A stretch of DNA of 15,626 nucleotides from an uncultured Mycoplasmatota bacterium (GCA_900557185.1 USRP01000024.1:1-15626); one strand, 5' to 3'; positions 1-5,275 are shown, counted from the first letter of the stretch. Translations and numbers: made by a program. The notes: a model not told the origin generated them from the sequence alone.

Positions 1-159
1 TTAATCTAAATAATAGGTGTTTTGCTGTCGCCGTCCAACTTCAACAACAATTGGTCGAATGCGAACGAGTTCTACGTGACGTCTTCCGGCGAGCTACATG
101 ATTGGGGTAATGTGACTACTGGGAACGGCGTCCGCACAATTTCCAATAAAAATAAATGA
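1..159 (+). repeat. DGR variable-region-like segment, copy 1 (frame-broken)
   Basis: Reading in frame 1 from about base 25 gives a C-terminal protein tail rich in Asn: SPSNFNNN, then NANEF, VTSSGEL, GNGVR, ending at TGA 157-159. This layout of an aromatic/Asn-rich stretch, a conserved SGxL, and a terminal GVRPI-like motif resembles the variable C-terminal domain (FGE-sulfatase or DUF6273-like C-type lectin fold) diversified by DGRs in gut bacteria. The segment repeats at 173-327 with the same leading bases (TTAATCTAAATAATAGGTGT). Here the lead is two bases shorter, which breaks the frame (TAA at 7-9), so this copy cannot be read from its NRC motif into the tail. It is therefore a relic or a non-coding copy. 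The GC-richer codons (GGC, CGC, CCG, TCC) stand out from the AT-rich window. The gene upstream, if any, is outside the window. Confidence 0.6.
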
Positions 160-172
160 TATTGTAATGGGA

Positions 173-327
173 TTAATCTAAATAATAGGTGTGTTCTGTT
201 GTCGCCGTCCAACTTCAACAACAATGCGAATGCGAACGAGTTCCACGTGACGTCTTCCGGTGAGCTGAACGCTTGGAACAATGTGATGAATGGTAACGGC
301 GTCCGCCCAATTTCCTACTACAATTAG
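173..327 (+). repeat. DGR variable-region-like segment, copy 2
   Basis: This is the second copy of the 1-159 segment, in the same frame and separated from it by a TGA. It is open from base 160 to TAG 325-327 and reads INLNNRCVLLSPSNF, then NNNANANEF, VTSSGEL, WNNV, GNGVRPISYYN. The NRC start and VRPIS end match the shape of DGR-diversified lectin-fold tails. No start codon or ribosome site precedes it, so it is either the detached 3' end of a target gene or a template-repeat-like copy. The differences from copy 1 are not only at its adenines, and both third-base and non-A differences occur, so the two are not a clean template/variable pair. Five variable codons in copy 1 (CAT, GAT, GGT, ACT, ACT) and GCT here could all come from ancestral AAY codons by change at the first two bases. 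Confidence 0.6.
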
Positions 328-553
328 TAAGTATTTGCTAATGAACCGAGATATTATGAGGTTAAGGCTAATAATGAGAGGAAGTAGTTGCTACTAGCAA
401 TAATCGATTGTCAGATTGGAAACAAGGTTAATCCCTTGGCATTGCCTAAAAAGATGATATAGACGTTATATGACTGCATTTGTATTTATATAACTATTGC
501 TATATTGGTGGGAAGAGCTTATGCTCTTCGCCACACATATTTTGGAGGAAAAC
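323..553 (+). ncRNA. Possible DGR RNA spacer / structured leader
   Basis: This stretch has no convincing gene but several short, closely spaced stems: ATTAG 323-327 with CTAAT 338-342, AACC 344-347 with GGTT 360-363, AGTAG 383-387 with CTACT 391-395, and a stronger hairpin GAAGAGC 512-518 with GCTCTTC 523-529 around a TTAT loop. In known DGRs the template RNA continues into a structured spacer between the template repeat and the accessory or RT gene, and this is the matching position. The role is inferred from position only. It could instead be decayed sequence plus the leader of the next gene. Confidence 0.3.
498..506 (+). promoter_or_regulatory. Weak extended -10 candidate upstream of the MutS-like gene
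   Basis: TGCTATATT is an extended -10-like sequence about 50 bases before ATG 554. No good -35 is visible. A transcript from here would start at the GAAGAGC/GCTCTTC hairpin (512-529). Confidence 0.3.
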
Positions 554-949
554 ATGAAATTATACGAAATATTTGAAATGATGAAAGCAAAGTATTTTGA
601 TGCAATTGTTTTCATAAAGAGTGGTAAGTTTTATGTTGTATATGATAATGATGCAATAATATGTAATTATTTGTTGCACTATAAAAAAGTAAATGGTAAA
701 GTGGGGTTTCCAGAAAATGCACTTTCTCATGTACTAGAAGTATTAAATCAAAAAGAAGTAAGTTATGTCATCTTTGAAGACCATAAAAAATTATTTGAGA
801 ATAATCAATATTTTCAAATGTTAAAAAAGGCAAATGAAAATCAAGCCGTAGAAAATATGTGTTATCAATTAGAAAATATGATGAAAGAAAAATTACTAGA
901 AAATATGGAAAACTTTTCCCAAATTAGGAGTTTTTTAAGTGAATTATAA
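554..949 (+). CDS. Small MutS N-terminal-domain-like protein (DGR accessory type)
   Basis: The 131-residue protein resembles the mismatch-recognition domain I of MutS alone: FDAIVFIKSGKFYVVY at residues 15-30 parallels the MutS stretch with its F-x-E-like entry to DNA, followed by DNDAIICNYLL and a VGFPENALSHVLEVL stretch. The core, ATPase and clamp domains are absent, and the rest is a Glu/Lys/Asn-rich helix. ATG 554 is chosen because GGAGG (544-548) lies five bases upstream; an in-frame upstream start at 497 has no ribosome site and would run through the 512-529 hairpin. MutS-like small genes are known as accessory genes between template repeat and reverse transcriptase in some DGRs, and here the gene lies between variable-region-like repeats and an RT tail. 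Its role there is not established. The ORF is intact although the RT is broken. Confidence 0.6.
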   Translation: MKLYEIFEMMKAKYFDAIVFIKSGKFYVVYDNDAIICNYLLHYKKVNGKVGFPENALSHVLEVLNQKEVSYVIFEDHKKLFENNQYFQMLKKANENQAVENMCYQLENMMKEKLLENMENFSQIRSFLSEL

Positions 950-1140
950 TTTCAAAATTCTAAACAACACATATAAGACAATTAATTATATTAATAAATT
1001 ATTAATCAATTATCCCAAAAAAGAAGTTGAGAAGATTAAAAAAACATCAAGCATCTAATTATCATGCAGTTAAAACGAGTTATCAGGGATATTTTCAAGT
1101 AGCTAATACCAAACATTTTCTTTATCGGTCTAAGTTTTAA
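939..1140 (+). pseudogene. Remnant of a DGR-type reverse transcriptase (C-terminal tail, frameshifted)
   Basis: A GTG at 939, eight bases after AGGAG (926-930) and overlapping the end of the MutS-like gene, opens a 39-residue frame that ends at TAA 1056. It contains INKLLINYPKKEVEKIKK, which looks like the helical part before the end of DGR reverse transcriptases. The frame that is open across 1036-1140 continues the resemblance with SYQGYFQVANT and KHFLYRSKF before TAA 1138-1140, matching the family's terminal SYxGxxxHxNTxxLR pattern. The two frames meet near a run of seven A (1038-1044), a likely frameshift site. The fingers/palm, including the catalytic (Y/F)xDD, is missing, so an internal deletion is implied. 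The AGGAG-GTG pair may be the original RT start joined to its 3' end. The identification rests on short motifs. Confidence 0.5.
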
Positions 1141-1159
1141 TTCATAATGGATAAAAATG

Positions 1160-1168
1160 TGATATAAT
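1160..1168 (+). promoter_or_regulatory. Extended -10 promoter of the cysteine desulfurase operon
   Basis: TGATATAAT is a perfect extended -10 with no clear -35. Transcription would start near 1175, which supports ATG 1201 over the in-frame TTG at 1168. Confidence 0.6.
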
Positions 1169-1200
1169 TGAGAAGAGAAATTAGAATTGTGGTGAAACGT

Positions 1201-2316
1201 ATGTATTTTGACTATTCAGCAACGACACCTGTATCGGACGAAGTATTAGATACATTTGTAAAAGCTTGTAAAAGATATCCAGGAAATCCCAATTCTCTTC
1301 ATCAATTAGGAGTAGAGAGTAAACATTTTTTGGATATGGCAACAAAACAAATTGCTGATTTATTAAAAGTGAAGACAAGTGAGATTATATATACGAGTGG
1401 GGCAAGTGAATCAAATAATACTGCACTCAAAGGAATTTGTTTTAAATATCAAAATAGGGGAAAGCACATTATTACAACAAGATTAGAACATTCTTCGATA
1501 TTAGAACCTTTAGACTATTTAAAAACATTAGAATTTGAAATAGATTATGTTCCATTATTATCTGATGGAACAGTTGATTTAGAAGCTCTAAATGGTATGA
1601 TGCGTGATGATACAATTTTAGTTACCATTGCCAGTGTATCTAGTGAATTAGGAATCTTACAACCAATTTCGGAAATAGGAAAGATTGTAAAACAATATCC
1701 TAAATGTTTCTTTCATGTCGATATGACACAAAATATTGGCAAGGTTCCATTTTCATTAGAAAATGTTGACTTAATGAGTATGTCTGCTCATAAAATCTAT
1801 GGAATCAAAGGAATTGGATTACTTTATAAAAAAGAAGAAATTGATATTTTACCACTCATTCATGGCGGAAAAAGTACAACCAAGTATCGTAGTGGAACCC
1901 CTCCATTACCACTTTGTGCAAGTCTTGCTAAAGCATTACGCTTAAGTTTAGAAAAACAAACCAAACATTGCGAAAAAGTAACACAATTACAACAACAATT
2001 ATTATCTTCTCTGCAAGAAATAGAAGAAATTACAATCAACAGTACAGACAAATCAATTCCTCATATTGTCAACATCAGTATCAAAGGAATTAAACCAGAA
2101 ACCTTACTACATGCTTTAGAAGCTCACGAAATTTATGTATCAACCAAGAGTGCTTGTGCAACTGAGGTGAAATCTGATGCGGTATTGGCAGTAACAAATG
2201 ATGAAGAAAGAGCAATGTCTAGTATTCGAATTAGTTTATCTTATATGACAACAGAAGAAGAAGTTCATACTTTGGTACAAGTATTAAAAGAAGAAATAGA
2301 AAGATTAAAATGGTGA
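1201..2316 (+). CDS. Cysteine desulfurase, NifS/IscS-like
   Basis: This 371-residue PLP enzyme would convert cysteine to alanine and pass a persulfide sulfur to Fe-S cluster or tRNA thiolation systems. The start ATG 1201 gives the family N-terminus MYFDYSATTP, with GGTGA five bases upstream; earlier in-frame TTG/GTG codons lie at or near the predicted transcription start. Visible residues: TSGASESNN (65-73, cofactor phosphate site), LEHSSI with H97 stacking on PLP, VDMTQ with D174 and Q177, SAHKIYGIKG with Schiff-base K198, RSGTPP (230-235), and the catalytic Cys319 in STKSACATE. The usual HGGGQER stretch is HGGKSTTKY here, a family variant. The short loop around Cys319 (SACATE) could fit either NifS/IscS or tRNA-thiolation enzymes. 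It is the first gene of a tight pair with the thioredoxin-fold gene. No IscU or ThiI homologue is seen nearby, so the acceptor is unknown. Confidence 0.92.
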   Translation: MYFDYSATTPVSDEVLDTFVKACKRYPGNPNSLHQLGVESKHFLDMATKQIADLLKVKTSEIIYTSGASESNNTALKGICFKYQNRGKHIITTRLEHSSILEPLDYLKTLEFEIDYVPLLSDGTVDLEALNGMMRDDTILVTIASVSSELGILQPISEIGKIVKQYPKCFFHVDMTQNIGKVPFSLENVDLMSMSAHKIYGIKGIGLLYKKEEIDILPLIHGGKSTTKYRSGTPPLPLCASLAKALRLSLEKQTKHCEKVTQLQQQLLSSLQEIEEITINSTDKSIPHIVNISIKGIKPETLLHALEAHEIYVSTKSACATEVKSDAVLAVTNDEERAMSSIRISLSYMTTEEEVHTLVQVLKEEIERLKW

Positions 2317-2320
2317 TGAT

Positions 2321-2866
2321 ATGAAGAAGTTTGGTATTTTAGTAATATGTGTATTATGTAGTATGTTAGGAATCAGTCAAGTAAAAGCAACTGATACTGT
2401 GAATGTATATTTGTTTTCTGGAAGTACTTGTTCCTTTTGTGCTGCTGAAAGAGAATTTTTACAAAAGATTCAAAGTGATTATCCATACATGCATGTAATT
2501 GAATATGAAGTATGGGAACATCCTGATAATGCGAAATTACATGAAAAAGTAAAAGAGAGATTAAATTCTTCTAGCCAAGGAGTTCCATTTTTAGTAATCG
2601 GAGATAAGTCATTTACTGGTTATGATGAATCAAGAGAAACAGATATTAGAAGAGCATTAGAGTATTATGAGACAGAAGAGGCTCCTGATATTGTTGCAGA
2701 TGTGATTAATGGTGTTCCAGAGAAAGAAAAAGAATCTTATGAAAGTAAAGAATTAGTAGAAGATAAAAATGAAATCGACTGGGAAAATATCATCATAGGG
2801 GCTGTTATTATCATTGCCATGGAATTTGTGATTTATCTTTATTACAATACAAAAATCAGAAAATAA
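2321..2866 (+). CDS. Exported membrane-anchored thioredoxin-fold protein (CSFC)
   Basis: The 181-residue protein has a Lys-Lys plus hydrophobic signal peptide (about 1-23, ending VKA), a thioredoxin-like domain (about 26-115) with a CxxC redox pair C37-S-F-C40 in the FSGSTCSFC context, and the cis-proline VPF (P89). An acidic linker (118-153) leads to a C-terminal membrane helix (about 156-175) and a short basic tail. It probably acts outside the cytoplasm on disulfides, tethered to the membrane. The start ATG 2321 lies four bases after the desulfurase stop, with GGTGA overlapping that gene's end, so the two are co-transcribed and probably translationally coupled. Pairing with a cytosolic cysteine desulfurase is unexpected given the predicted export. 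The exact function (oxidase, reductase or isomerase) cannot be told. Confidence 0.75.
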   Translation: MKKFGILVICVLCSMLGISQVKATDTVNVYLFSGSTCSFCAAEREFLQKIQSDYPYMHVIEYEVWEHPDNAKLHEKVKERLNSSSQGVPFLVIGDKSFTGYDESRETDIRRALEYYETEEAPDIVADVINGVPEKEKESYESKELVEDKNEIDWENIIIGAVIIIAMEFVIYLYYNTKIRK

Positions 2867-2868
2867 AA

Positions 2869-2886
2869 AGTAAGAAAAATCTTACT
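2869..2886 (+). terminator. Operon-end stem-loop cut off from its T tract by IS1182
   Basis: AGTAAG (2869-2874) pairs with CTTACT (2881-2886) just after the thioredoxin-fold stop. The insertion sequence starts at 2887, directly after the stem, so there is no T tract. This is either a terminator truncated by the insertion or a hairpin used as the insertion target. Confidence 0.5.
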
Positions 2887-2901
2887 CAGACTGTTGACAA
2901 A
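2887..2901 (+). repeat. Left terminal inverted repeat of IS1182 element
   Basis: CAGACTGTTGACAAA matches the reverse complement of 4506-4520 at all 15 positions; one further outer base (T2886/A4521) also pairs. Confidence 0.9.
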
Positions 2902-2944
2902 GTAAAATTTTGTTAATAGTCTTTTTATTTAAAAAAAAGTATAG

Positions 2945-3010
2945 TATAATGAAAATGTAAGGATGCTTTATTTTAACCAAATTACAAAGCTTACAATCCT
3001 TACTTTTTTT
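2945..3010 (+). promoter_or_regulatory. Short promoter-terminator unit inside the left IS end
   Basis: TATAAT (2945-2950) would start transcription near 2957. The following sequence folds as GTAAGGAT 2957-2964 with ATCCTTAC 2996-3003, has an inner GCTTT/AAAGC pair (2965-2969 with 2986-2990), and is followed by seven T (3004-3010). This is either a terminator that blocks read-through from outside into the transposase gene, or a self-contained RNA of about 54 bases. The -35 is poor. Confidence 0.5.
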
Positions 3011-3019
3011 ATGGAAAAA

Positions 3020-3028
3020 TGATATAAT
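3020..3028 (+). promoter_or_regulatory. Transposase promoter, extended -10
   Basis: TGATATAAT is a perfect extended -10. The start point would fall near 3035, so the GTG at 3033 cannot be the start codon of this transcript and ATG 3063 is preferred. Confidence 0.55.
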
Positions 3029-3062
3029 ATAAGTGGTTAAAATAAAGAAAGTAAGTGATAAA

Positions 3063-4532
3063 ATGATAACTATAAATAAAAATATTCAAAGTGAAATCTT
3101 AATGACTACTATGGAAGAGCTTGTCCCTACAGACAGTTTATTCCGAAAAATAGATAGATACATTGATTTCACTTTTATTTATGATGAAGTAAGAGATTTA
3201 TATTGTGAAAATAATGGTAGACCTAGTATTGATCCAGTAGTTTTATTTAAACTTATTTTTATTCAGGCATTAGATGGAATTAAATCAATGAGAAAAACTT
3301 GTGAAAAAATAAAAGTAGATGCAGAATATAGATGGTTTTTAGGAATACCATTTGGACAAGAAACACCTCACTTTTCAACATTTAGTAAAAATTATGAAAG
3401 AAGATTTAAAGGAACAAATATATTTGAAAAAATATTTATAAATATTGTAATGCAAGCTCAAAAATATGGAATGTTAGATGATGAATTTTTTATGGATTCA
3501 ACACACAGAAAAGCGAATGCAAACAAAAATAAATATGAAGATAAATTAATAAAGCAAATAAAAAAGAGGAAATTAGATTTAGAGAAAGAAATCAATGAAG
3601 AGAGAACAAGAATTGGAAAAAAACCATTTGAATTCAAAGATGAAATCGAAAAGAAACATATTAAAGTGAGTACAACAGATCCAGAAAGTGGATATTATCA
3701 TCGAGATAATAAAGAAAAAGGATTTATGTATTTAGAACATAGAACAGTAAATGGAAAATGTAATATAATAACAGATGCATATGTTACCAGAGGAAATATA
3801 CATGATTCGGTAGTTTGTACAGAACGGTTAAAATATCAAAGAGAAAAATTAAAATTAGGTATCAATAAGATAGGATTGGACTCAGGATATGATACATATG
3901 AAATCAAAAAATATTTTGAAGATAATAATATTTTTGGTGTAATACAATATAGAAGTTATGGACAAGGAAAGACAGAGATAAGGAAATGGCAATTTATATA
4001 TTTAAGAGAAGAAGATATATATGTATGTCCAAAGACAGGAGTAGTTCTTCCATATAGAAACATAGATAAAAACGGATATAAAAAGTATTATGATAGAAAA
4101 CAATGTGAGGGATGTCCCTATCAGAAACAATGTTGCGGTAAATCAAAATATAGAACAATAAGAAGATTAGTAAATGAGGAAGTGAATGAAAGAGCAAGAG
4201 AAAGAAGATTAAGTGAGGAAGGTAAAAAATTATTTGAGAAAAGAAAAACAACAGTTGAAAGAAGTTTTGGAGATTCAAAACAAAATCATGGATATAGATA
4301 TACATTATTTAAAGGTGTGGAAAAAAATCAAGCATATACACATCTGATTTGTGCTGCGCAAAACATGAAAAATATAGCAATAAAAAGATCAAATGTGGAT
4401 GATAACATCTATGATTATGTCTATGTTTCTATCAAAATTGACAAATTATTTAATAAAATCAAAAAAAGTTATAAAAGAAAACCTCACATTTTTTCAAATG
4501 TGGGGTTTGTCAACAGTCTGACCAATGAATAA
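3063..4532 (+). CDS. IS1182-family DDE transposase
   Basis: The 489-residue transposase catalyses cut-and-paste or copy movement of the surrounding element. The N-terminal domain (VPTDSLFRKID, GRPSIDPVVLFKLI, FLGIPFG, PHFSTFSKN) is typical of IS1182/IS5-type enzymes. The DDE catalytic residues fit D145 (FMDSTHRKANA), D273 (GLDSGYD) and E399 (TVERSFGDSKQNHG). A Cys-rich patch (CEGCPYQKQCCG) before the Glu matches the DDE_Tnp_1_6 zinc-like knuckle. No frameshift or internal stop is seen, so it may be active. The frame passes through the right inverted repeat and stops 12 bases outside the element (TAA 4530-4532), so the last three residues (TNE) come from flanking DNA. ATG 3063 was chosen over GTG 3033 because of the promoter position; its ribosome site is weak. 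Confidence 0.88.
   Translation: MITINKNIQSEILMTTMEELVPTDSLFRKIDRYIDFTFIYDEVRDLYCENNGRPSIDPVVLFKLIFIQALDGIKSMRKTCEKIKVDAEYRWFLGIPFGQETPHFSTFSKNYERRFKGTNIFEKIFINIVMQAQKYGMLDDEFFMDSTHRKANANKNKYEDKLIKQIKKRKLDLEKEINEERTRIGKKPFEFKDEIEKKHIKVSTTDPESGYYHRDNKEKGFMYLEHRTVNGKCNIITDAYVTRGNIHDSVVCTERLKYQREKLKLGINKIGLDSGYDTYEIKKYFEDNNIFGVIQYRSYGQGKTEIRKWQFIYLREEDIYVCPKTGVVLPYRNIDKNGYKKYYDRKQCEGCPYQKQCCGKSKYRTIRRLVNEEVNERARERRLSEEGKKLFEKRKTTVERSFGDSKQNHGYRYTLFKGVEKNQAYTHLICAAQNMKNIAIKRSNVDDNIYDYVYVSIKIDKLFNKIKKSYKRKPHIFSNVGFVNSLTNE
4479..4508 (+). other. 13-bp hairpin at the right IS end
   Basis: AAACC-T-CACATTT (4479-4491) pairs with AAATGTG-G-GGTTT (4496-4508), with one G-T pair and a 4-base loop, overlapping the right inverted repeat and the transposase 3' end. 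No T tract follows, so it may block inward or outward transcription or act in end recognition. Confidence 0.5.
4506..4520 (+). repeat. Right terminal inverted repeat of IS1182 element
   Basis: TTTGTCAACAGTCTG is the exact reverse complement of the left end at 2887-2901. It lies within the transposase reading frame. Confidence 0.9.
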
Positions 4533-4543
4533 TTGGTGTTTTT
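4521..4543 (+). terminator. Stem-loop terminator immediately right of IS1182
   Basis: ACCAAT 4521-4526 pairs with ATTGGT 4532-4537 around a 5-base loop and is followed by GTTTTT. The stem starts at the first base outside the element. It probably belonged to the upstream operon before the insertion and now terminates the transposase transcript. Confidence 0.55.
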
Positions 4544-4556
4544 GATACATATGATG

Positions 4557-4584
4557 TATTGTCAACCAAAAATAGTTGACAATA
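4557..4584. promoter_or_regulatory. 10-bp inverted repeat over the rpsP -35 (operator-like)
   Basis: TATTGTCAAC 4557-4566 and GTTGACAATA 4575-4584 are perfect inverted repeats with an 8-base gap. The right arm contains the whole -35 TTGACA. Placement suggests a repressor site, but a transcription-independent origin (part of an older IS end, since GTTGACAA also occurs in the IS repeat) is possible. An additional 6-bp palindrome ATACAT-ATG-ATGTAT lies at 4545-4559. Confidence 0.45.
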
Positions 4585-4604
4585 AATAAAGATTATGCTA
4601 GAAT
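4576..4604 (+). promoter_or_regulatory. rpsP-khpA promoter
   Basis: TTGACA (4576-4581), 17 bases, then TGCTAGAAT (-10 TAGAAT at 4599-4604). This is a near-consensus sigma-A promoter with extended -10 and suits a ribosomal protein gene. Confidence 0.75.
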
Positions 4605-4627
4605 GTTTACAGATTGGAGGGAATACT

Positions 4628-4906
4628 ATGGCAGTAAAATTAAGACTAAAGAGAATGGGTGCTAAGAAAAAACCATTTTATCGTGTTGTAGCAGCTGATT
4701 CTAGAGCAAAAAGAGATGGAAAAGTTATCGCTGAAGTTGGAACTTATAATCCATTAAAAAATCCTGCAGAAATTAACTTAAACAAAGAAGCAATTATGGA
4801 ATGGTTAAGTAATGGAGCAGAACCTACTGATACTGTAAGAAACATCTTAAGCAAAGAAGGAATTTTAAAAGAATTCCACGAATCAAAAGCAAAGAAAGCA
4901 AACTAA
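4628..4906 (+). CDS. rpsP: 30S ribosomal protein bS16
   Basis: The 92-residue protein is bS16, an early-binding 30S subunit protein that helps fold the 16S 5' domain. The N-terminus MAVKLRLKRMGAKKKPFYRVVAADSRAKRDG-type signature, VGTYNP at residues 38-43 and the AEPTDTVRNIL motif are all present at the expected positions, and the length is usual. ATG 4628 has GGAGG (4616-4620) seven bases upstream; an in-frame ATG at 4595 lies within the promoter and is rejected. The gene is followed after one base by khpA, a conserved Bacillota arrangement. In most relatives rimM, trmD and rplS follow; here a terminator comes after khpA. Confidence 0.97.
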   Translation: MAVKLRLKRMGAKKKPFYRVVAADSRAKRDGKVIAEVGTYNPLKNPAEINLNKEAIMEWLSNGAEPTDTVRNILSKEGILKEFHESKAKKAN

Positions 4907-4907
4907 A

Positions 4908-5153
4908 TTGGATTTCGTACCACTTACTGAATTTTTAGTAAAATCAGTTGTAAAAGAACCAGATATGGTTCGTGTAAAAGCTTTTGAGGATGAAGAAGAC
5001 AAAGTCGTTATTGAGGTATTAGTAAGTCAAGAAGATATGGGACGTGTAATTGGAAAGAAAGGTGCGATTGCTAATGCAATTCGTACCATTGTACAAGCTT
5101 CTAGTTACATCCATGAAAATAAGTTAATCACAATTAATATTGATTCATTTTAA
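4908..5153 (+). CDS. khpA: KH-domain RNA-binding protein KhpA
   Basis: This 81-residue single KH-domain protein binds RNA. In Bacillota KhpA works with KhpB in cell division/elongation control and sRNA handling. The N-terminus DFVPLTEFLVKSVVKEPD and the GxxG loop IGKKG (residues 48-52, in GRVIGKKGAIANAIRTIV) are typical. The start is TTG 4908, one base after the rpsP stop and without a good ribosome site, so it is probably translated by coupling to rpsP. The protein ends at the family's usual length. Confidence 0.92.
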   Translation: MDFVPLTEFLVKSVVKEPDMVRVKAFEDEEDKVVIEVLVSQEDMGRVIGKKGAIANAIRTIVQASSYIHENKLITINIDSF

Positions 5154-5155
5154 AG

Positions 5156-5183
5156 TAAGTTAGGATTTCCTAACTTATTTTTT
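5156..5183 (+). terminator. Terminator after khpA
   Basis: TAAGTTAGGA (5156-5165) pairs with TCCTAACTTA (5168-5177), a 10-bp arm with a minimal loop, then six T. It ends the rpsP-khpA unit. Confidence 0.85.
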
Positions 5184-5244
5184 GAAGATAAATGTCTAAT
5201 AGAAAGTCAAGTGATGAATTTCTCACATATTTTTAGGACTTCTA

Positions 5245-5253
5245 TGATACAAT
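5245..5253 (+). promoter_or_regulatory. Extended -10 for the membrane-protein gene
   Basis: TGATACAAT is a one-mismatch extended -10 about 23 bases before the start codon. No clear -35. Confidence 0.45.
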
Positions 5254-5275
5254 AAAAATAGAAAGGAAAATGTCT

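Larger units (their letters stand above)
2887..4520 (+). mobile_element. IS1182-family insertion sequence, complete
   Basis: The 1634-bp element is bounded by perfect 15-bp inverted repeats, CAGACTGTTGACAAA at 2887-2901 and its reverse complement at 4506-4520. It encodes one full-length DDE transposase. No target-site duplication is evident: the left flank ends CTTACT and the right flank begins ACCAAT. It separates the desulfurase/thioredoxin pair from rpsP-khpA. An internal promoter/terminator pair lies before the transposase promoter, and a 13-bp hairpin lies just inside the right end. Confidence 0.88.

Noticed and set aside
72..281. Minus-strand 69-codon frame across the two repeats
   Set aside because: It is the complement of the Asn-rich repeat frame, has no ribosome site, and the plus-strand reading gives the recognisable domain.
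173..327. Copy 2 as template repeat of copy 1 in a simple TR/VR pair
   Set aside because: Several differences are at C, G or T (CAC/TAC, CCA/ACA, GGT/GGG) and copy 1 has an extra codon, so A-only mutagenesis in either direction does not explain them.
1..330. CRISPR-like direct repeat array
   Set aside because: There are only two units, long and diverged, and they read as protein-coding tails; there are no short spacers.
497..553. Upstream start at 497 for the MutS-like gene
   Set aside because: No ribosome site, and the leader would run through the 512-529 hairpin; GGAGG before ATG 554 is far better.
1168..1200. TTG 1168 start for the cysteine desulfurase
   Set aside because: It overlaps the TATAAT -10 element; MYFDYSATTP at 1201 is the family N-terminus.
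3994..4305. Minus-strand 103-codon frame inside the transposase
   Set aside because: A low-complexity shadow (Leu/Phe/Ile) of the AG-rich transposase coding strand.
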